DNA of 64,000 nucleotides from an uncultured Lachnoclostridium sp. Lineage in GTDB: Bacteria > Bacillota > Clostridia > Lachnospirales > Lachnospiraceae. Positions 59,230-64,000 of the stretch are shown here, piece by piece; the first letter of the stretch is position 1; every line of letters starts with the position of its first letter. The notes under the pieces were generated by a model, which made no database searches, was not told where the DNA came from, and saw only the letters and a list, made by a program, of their open reading frames with translations. Location: assembly GCA_947369165.1 (NCBI GenBank), contig CANBKJ010000002.1, forward strand, positions 16,076-80,075. The letters are read 5' to 3'. The position numbers and the translations under genes are program-made.

Positions 59230-60933
59230 TTAAGAATACCATATTCCTGCCGCGTTCATGAAGGAATAGTAGGATTCTTTGGGATCTGTGATCGAGTTGC
59301 CAAAAAGGAGGGGTCTTGTATTTGCCTTCCAGGAACATTTATCATAAAGTCCCCAGACCGTTACACTGGCAATTCCCTTTTCATTTTTGGTTCGGTCCAG
59401 ATTTTTCTGCTTGGATACGATCGTTTCCATCAGACTCTTAATATAGTCTGCCTGGTCTTCATCGGTCTGTCCCAAATCGGTATAGGCCCATTTATCCCAT
59501 CCTTGAGCATCCTTGTCGCCAGTTTTGCCATAATTAATGGAAGCATCCAGTTCGGTAATACTGACTTCAAGTCCTGTATTCAGAAATTTTTCCAGAGTGT
59601 CACCATAACTTTCTATGGTTGGATAATCCACGCATAGATGACTCTGCATACCGATACCGCTACAGATATTCACAGGTTTTCCTGATTTATCAGTGGCATC
59701 GCTGTTGATAAAGTTTACGACGGAAATAATATCATCGGCGCATTCATATGTGTTGTAATCATTTATATAAAGGACAACTTTATCCTGCACACCGTAATTT
59801 TCCAGTTCTTCATAAGCGATCTCAAATGCCTTCTTTACATAAGAAGGTTCCAGCCCCATATCACCATATACGTCGTGCCAGCTGATGCGTGTGGCCTCGT
59901 GAGTGCGGTGTATATATTCATTTACCACATCCCAGGCATAGACCAGTGTTCCGGCGGAACCAGTCAGTTCTTTTTCTTTGTCCATGACATGACGCATCAT
60001 GTTCCTGACAAAGAACTCAAGTCTTGCATCCATTGTTTCAGGAGTCACTTTTGAGTTTCCGGAATAATTTTTAACAAAAAATTCTGCTGGTGTCTGCTGG
60101 TGCCATACAAAAGTATGGCCTCTCATCTGAAGTCCTTCTTTTTTTAGTGTCTCCAGTGTACTGTCTATCGTATCATAATTTATGAGTGGAACCTTGCTCT
60201 CCGGATAATTCTCTGGAATATAATAGCCCATTTCTTTTGCCTGACTTAATGTAATTTGTTGTATGCCTATGCCCCAGGTGCTTAGGGTAGAATCTGGTTT
60301 CATTTCATTTTCAAGAGTAATACTGTTAAAATTTTCCTTGATAAAATCAAGATTGCTGCGGGTTCTCAACTGATCCTTCTTCTCATCATAGCCATAATAA
60401 TTAGCGCAGACCCCCATATGTTCGAAAATACCATCATAGGCTTCCAGAATATTTGATGGTTCCTGCCATGGCTTACTGCTGACTGCCGGAGGCTGGGATA
60501 CTGCTGGTGTTCCGGCTGGAGGATGTGATGTTGCAGCAACGGTAGGTTTCGGTGTGGTGACGGGTTTTTTGTCCTTTTTAACTGTCACAGTAACGACAGA
60601 TGAAACTGGTTTTTTCTTTGTTTTCAGATAGATTTTTGCTGTTACTTTTGTAGTGCCGGTCTTTTTTCCTTTAATACTGGCGGCGAGCTTTCCGCTTTTC
60701 TTGACAGTAACAATCTTTTTGTTTTTTGCTTTCCAGGTGATTTTTTTCAGTTGTTTTTTCTTAACGTTTTTAACCTGAACCTTTTTGGATTTACCAAGGT
60801 TCAGCGTCAACTTTTTGACACTCAGTTTGGGTTTGGCAGCGGCTTCTGCCTGGGAAGCCTGAGTGTATGGTAACACTGCCGAGAGTAAAAGTGTGCCTGC
60901 CATCAGCAGAGCAATGTGTTGTATTCGTTTCAT
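59230..60933 (-). CDS. Secreted GH10 endo-1,4-beta-xylanase with N-terminal Ig-like module
   Basis: TLENEMKPDS, RGHTFVWHQQTP, AWDVVNEYI, VSITELDASI, SVTVWGLYDKCSWK. Confidence 0.92.
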   Translation of the reverse strand: MKRIQHIALLMAGTLLLSAVLPYTQASQAEAAAKPKLSVKKLTLNLGKSKKVQVKNVKKKQLKKITWKAKNKKIVTVKKSGKLAASIKGKKTGTTKVTAKIYLKTKKKPVSSVVTVTVKKDKKPVTTPKPTVAATSHPPAGTPAVSQPPAVSSKPWQEPSNILEAYDGIFEHMGVCANYYGYDEKKDQLRTRSNLDFIKENFNSITLENEMKPDSTLSTWGIGIQQITLSQAKEMGYYIPENYPESKVPLINYDTIDSTLETLKKEGLQMRGHTFVWHQQTPAEFFVKNYSGNSKVTPETMDARLEFFVRNMMRHVMDKEKELTGSAGTLVYAWDVVNEYIHRTHEATRISWHDVYGDMGLEPSYVKKAFEIAYEELENYGVQDKVVLYINDYNTYECADDIISVVNFINSDATDKSGKPVNICSGIGMQSHLCVDYPTIESYGDTLEKFLNTGLEVSITELDASINYGKTGDKDAQGWDKWAYTDLGQTDEDQADYIKSLMETIVSKQKNLDRTKNEKGIASVTVWGLYDKCSWKANTRPLLFGNSITDPKESYYSFMNAAGIWYS

Positions 60934-60972
60934 GATAACCTCCTTAAGTTTTTTACATTAATATTAATATAG

Positions 60973-62613
60973 TTATGATTGATGCCATACCTCCGCTGCA
61001 TTTAAAAACTCTTCAAAAGATGGTTTCGGATCGTTGATGGAAGTATCAAAGAGTGTAGGATGGCTGTTTCCTTTTTGCTGGGCTCCGCCTCTCCATGACA
61101 CACTGTCATACAGTCCCCAGATGGTAAGACTGGTGATTCCCTTTGGATTGACTGTTGTGTCCCGGTTTTTCTGGGTATCCACGACCATTTCCATAAAGTC
61201 CCGGACATAAGGCGCCTGGTCTTCGTCGGTCTGACCTTCATCTTTATAATCATAGGATGACTTGTGATCCCAGTTGATGGTTACATCCAGCTCCGTGATC
61301 TGAATCTCCAGACCGGTATCCAGGAACATATCCAATGCTTTTTTATAGACATCGATGGTGGGGCGGTCCACGTCTAAGTGGCTCTGCATACCAATACCGC
61401 TGCAGATCTCAGTTTCTTCCCCTTCATTGATATAATTCACGAGTTTCACGAGATGATCCGCATTGAAATAGGTGTCATAGTCGTTATAAAACAGAGTCAC
61501 TTTATCCTGCGCGTCATATTTTACCAGCTGCTCATAGGCAAGTTCGTATGCTTTCTTTACATAGGTAGGTTTCAAATTCTGTTCGCCGTACACGGAAGTC
61601 CAGGTGGTGATGTTGCCGGCATAACCGTGATGAAGATATTCATTTACCACATCCCAGGCATATACGATACTTCCTGCCTCGCCCGTCAGTTCTATTTCTT
61701 TTTCCATGACATGGGACATAACGGTGGAAACGTAAAATTCCAGTCTTGCGTCCATGACCTCTTTAGTGACAACAGTGGATCCGTTTTTGTAATCCTTAAC
61801 GAAAAACCACTGCGGTGTCTGGCTGTGCCAGAGCAGGGTGTGACCGCGCATTTTAAGGTCATTGTTGTATGCGACTTCAAGGGATTTGTCCAGCTGTTCA
61901 AAGTTGAGCTGGGGCACATAGGTTTCCTTATATGTATCTGGCAGGATGTATCCCTTTTCCCTTGCCTGTTTCTTGGAAATGGGAGTAGCCCAAAAGCCCA
62001 GCAGGGAGTTCGGTTTCATCTCGTTCTCAAGGGTAAAGCTGTTATAATGTTTTTTTACATGGCTCATAATTTCGGCATCCTGAAACTGCCAGCTGTTGAG
62101 ACAGTTTCCAAGATAAGGGAAAATGTCACCGTATTTTCCTAAAATGCTGTTAGGATCTGGTGTTGGAGCTGGCGTTGGTGTTTCCGGTGGTGTTATAATT
62201 GGCGCCGGAGCCGGAGTGGCAGGGGGCGTATTCGTCGGTACAGGGGTTTTCTTCGATGAATCGATCTTCTTCGAAGGCTGGACCGTAACCTTACATTTCA
62301 ATGTAGTAGTTTTTTTACCTTTTTTGATCCGGCAGGTGATCACAGCATTTCCACGTTTTACCCCTGTAATCTTACAACCGTATTTTCCGCTGGCTTTCAC
62401 CTTCGCAATCTTTTTTTTGCTGCTCTTCCAGCTAATCTTTGCCTTAGCAGCATTTTTTACTTTTAATGCTGCTGTTTTACCGGTTTTTACGCTAAGCCTG
62501 CTCTTTGAGAGTTTCGGTTTTTTTGCTGCACCTTCTGCTGCTGTTGGAACCATTAGTGTTATGCAGAGCGCTGCTGTAAGTACCCCGGCGGCTGTTTTTC
62601 TGAATCTTGTCAT
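60973..62613 (-). CDS. Secreted GH10 endo-1,4-beta-xylanase with N-terminal Ig-like module
   Basis: TLENEMKPNS, RGHTLLWHSQTP, AWDVVNEYL, IQITELDVTI, SLTIWGLYDSVSWR. Confidence 0.93.
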   Translation of the reverse strand: MTRFRKTAAGVLTAALCITLMVPTAAEGAAKKPKLSKSRLSVKTGKTAALKVKNAAKAKISWKSSKKKIAKVKASGKYGCKITGVKRGNAVITCRIKKGKKTTTLKCKVTVQPSKKIDSSKKTPVPTNTPPATPAPAPIITPPETPTPAPTPDPNSILGKYGDIFPYLGNCLNSWQFQDAEIMSHVKKHYNSFTLENEMKPNSLLGFWATPISKKQAREKGYILPDTYKETYVPQLNFEQLDKSLEVAYNNDLKMRGHTLLWHSQTPQWFFVKDYKNGSTVVTKEVMDARLEFYVSTVMSHVMEKEIELTGEAGSIVYAWDVVNEYLHHGYAGNITTWTSVYGEQNLKPTYVKKAYELAYEQLVKYDAQDKVTLFYNDYDTYFNADHLVKLVNYINEGEETEICSGIGMQSHLDVDRPTIDVYKKALDMFLDTGLEIQITELDVTINWDHKSSYDYKDEGQTDEDQAPYVRDFMEMVVDTQKNRDTTVNPKGITSLTIWGLYDSVSWRGGAQQKGNSHPTLFDTSINDPKPSFEEFLNAAEVWHQS

Positions 62614-62639
62614 TTTCCTTCTCCTTTAATTTTATTTCA

Positions 62640-63257
62640 TCAATTACATATAGACTGTACGTAGTTTTTGATACATTCTACCGTTTTGTCAATGCCGATG
62701 CGGTCACTGCGGAGTGCCAGGTCGTAGTTGAAAAGATTATCCCATCGCTCCCCGGCGTGATAGCGGTAATAATTTCCGCGGCTTTTATCCTTTTTGGATA
62801 CGGTTTCGGCAGCGTTTTCCGGCGGGATCTGATCGATCTCGATGGAGCGCTGGATACGAAAATCAAGGTTGGCACTGATGAATACATTTACTATATCATC
62901 TAAATCTTTCAAAATGTAGTCAGCGCATCTTCCGACGATCACACAGGCGCCTTCCTCTGCCACCTTCCGGATCACATTGGACTGGGCGAGAAATATCCGG
63001 TCATCTAAAGAAAGCCCTGCAAATCCGGTGTCTTGACTGGTAAATACGTTCATGCCCATGGCAATGGAGTAAAGAAGACTGTTCGTCGCCTTATCTTCTA
63101 CGGATTCAAAAGCGGCCTCTGAAAAACCGGTTTCTTTGGCAGCCCTGGAAATGATCTCGTTGTCATAAAAAGGGATCCCCAGCTGGTCAGCCAGTTTTTT
63201 TCCGATTTCTCGTCCTCCGCTTCCGTATTGTCTGCTGATCGTGATTACTGTTTTCAT
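62640..63257 (-). CDS. Cytidylate kinase-like family protein
   Basis: ITISRQYGSGGREIGKKLADQLGIPFYDNEII. Confidence 0.88.
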   Translation of the reverse strand: MKTVITISRQYGSGGREIGKKLADQLGIPFYDNEIISRAAKETGFSEAAFESVEDKATNSLLYSIAMGMNVFTSQDTGFAGLSLDDRIFLAQSNVIRKVAEEGACVIVGRCADYILKDLDDIVNVFISANLDFRIQRSIEIDQIPPENAAETVSKKDKSRGNYYRYHAGERWDNLFNYDLALRSDRIGIDKTVECIKNYVQSICN

Positions 63258-63517
63258 TTAAAATCACCATGCCTTTCTATCAATTTAGAACAAATCTTTA
63301 AAAATTCTTAACTGATATTTTAATTATACAAAATTTTTAGCGGAAATACTAGTGAATTCTTTGAAAAATAAGTATTGTCATATCCTAAAAATGTATTATA
63401 ATTAATATGATACCAGGGTCACAAAGTGCGGAGCAATCCGTGTATCATTGGGGGCAAAAACTTTTTGGCCCCAACGTCTTAATGTTGAAAAAATTGGAAA
63501 GGGTTCAGGTGATAAAC

Positions 63518-63895
63518 ATGAAAAAAATTATAGCTACGAAACAGGCTCCTGCAGCAATTGGTCCATATTCTCAGGCGGTTGAAGTAAATGGACTGCTCTT
63601 TACATCCGGCGTGATCCCGATCATACCGGAGACAGGGGAACTTGTGGATGGCGGTATAGAAGCACAGGCAGAACAGGCGATCGGCAATCTGGCGGCGCTG
63701 GTCCAGGCTTCCGGTGCCAGTTTGGAAAATACGATTAAAACCACGGTGTTTATTAAAAATATGGATGATTTCGCCCTGGTAAATGAGATCTATGCGAAAT
63801 ATTTTACAAAGGATTTCCCAGCGCGCTCCTGTGTAGAGGTGGCACGTCTTCCCAAGGATGTACTGATCGAGATCGAAGCGATTGTAGAAAAATAG
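63518..63895 (+). CDS. ridA: RidA-family enamine/imine deaminase
   Basis: ATKQAPAAIGPYSQAVEVNGLLFTSGVIPI...ARSCVEVARLPKDVLIEIEAIV. Confidence 0.94.
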   Translation: MKKIIATKQAPAAIGPYSQAVEVNGLLFTSGVIPIIPETGELVDGGIEAQAEQAIGNLAALVQASGASLENTIKTTVFIKNMDDFALVNEIYAKYFTKDFPARSCVEVARLPKDVLIEIEAIVEK

Positions 63896-63945
63896 AAGGT
63901 TGATTTACTGGAAGAATGAGGAATGCCGATAAATCGGTATTTTTC

Positions 63946-63974
63946 TTGACAAGGCGGTATAATGTTGGTATACT
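63946..63974 (+). promoter_or_regulatory. Sigma-A-type promoter reading off the right edge
   Basis: ttgaca-N17-tatact. Confidence 0.65.
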
Positions 63975-64000
63975 TAAAACCTGGATGTAATATTTTTGTA

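Overview
A 64 kb stretch of a low-GC, spore-forming Clostridia-type chromosome, probably Lachnospiraceae (inferred from gene content). The left 15 kb is a eukaryote-like signalling locus: four Hanks-type Ser/Thr kinase genes, an unpaired LytTR response regulator and three FHA-domain proteins. It is followed by two secreted ricin-lectin proteins with CHAP or M23 domains. The middle holds a GH31 glycosidase, a Bce-like two-component/ABC operon, ParA, T-box-thrS, leader-infC-rpmI-rplT, an M14 carboxypeptidase, an amidase, fba, housekeeping genes and four tRNAs. The right 18 kb is a surface polysaccharide/xylan region with secreted Lys-rich Ig-like proteins, three GH10-type enzymes, rfbA, a sugar transferase, an O-antigen ligase-like protein and a SpoIIQ-like protein. 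Most notable observations: (1) a GH10-like enzyme (51440-53848) whose last barrel unit (ITIWGL...GLF...) lies N-terminal of a CBM-like region while its C-terminus stops where that unit should begin, which suggests a natural circular permutation; (2) a tandem pair of structured RNA-like elements (34253-34505) with identical flanks and different but pairing hairpins; (3) a 37-bp promoter element shared by the two ricin-domain genes; (4) a repeated 22-bp candidate operator in the Bce-like operon. All calls come from reading the sequence and supplied ORFs; no database search was run.
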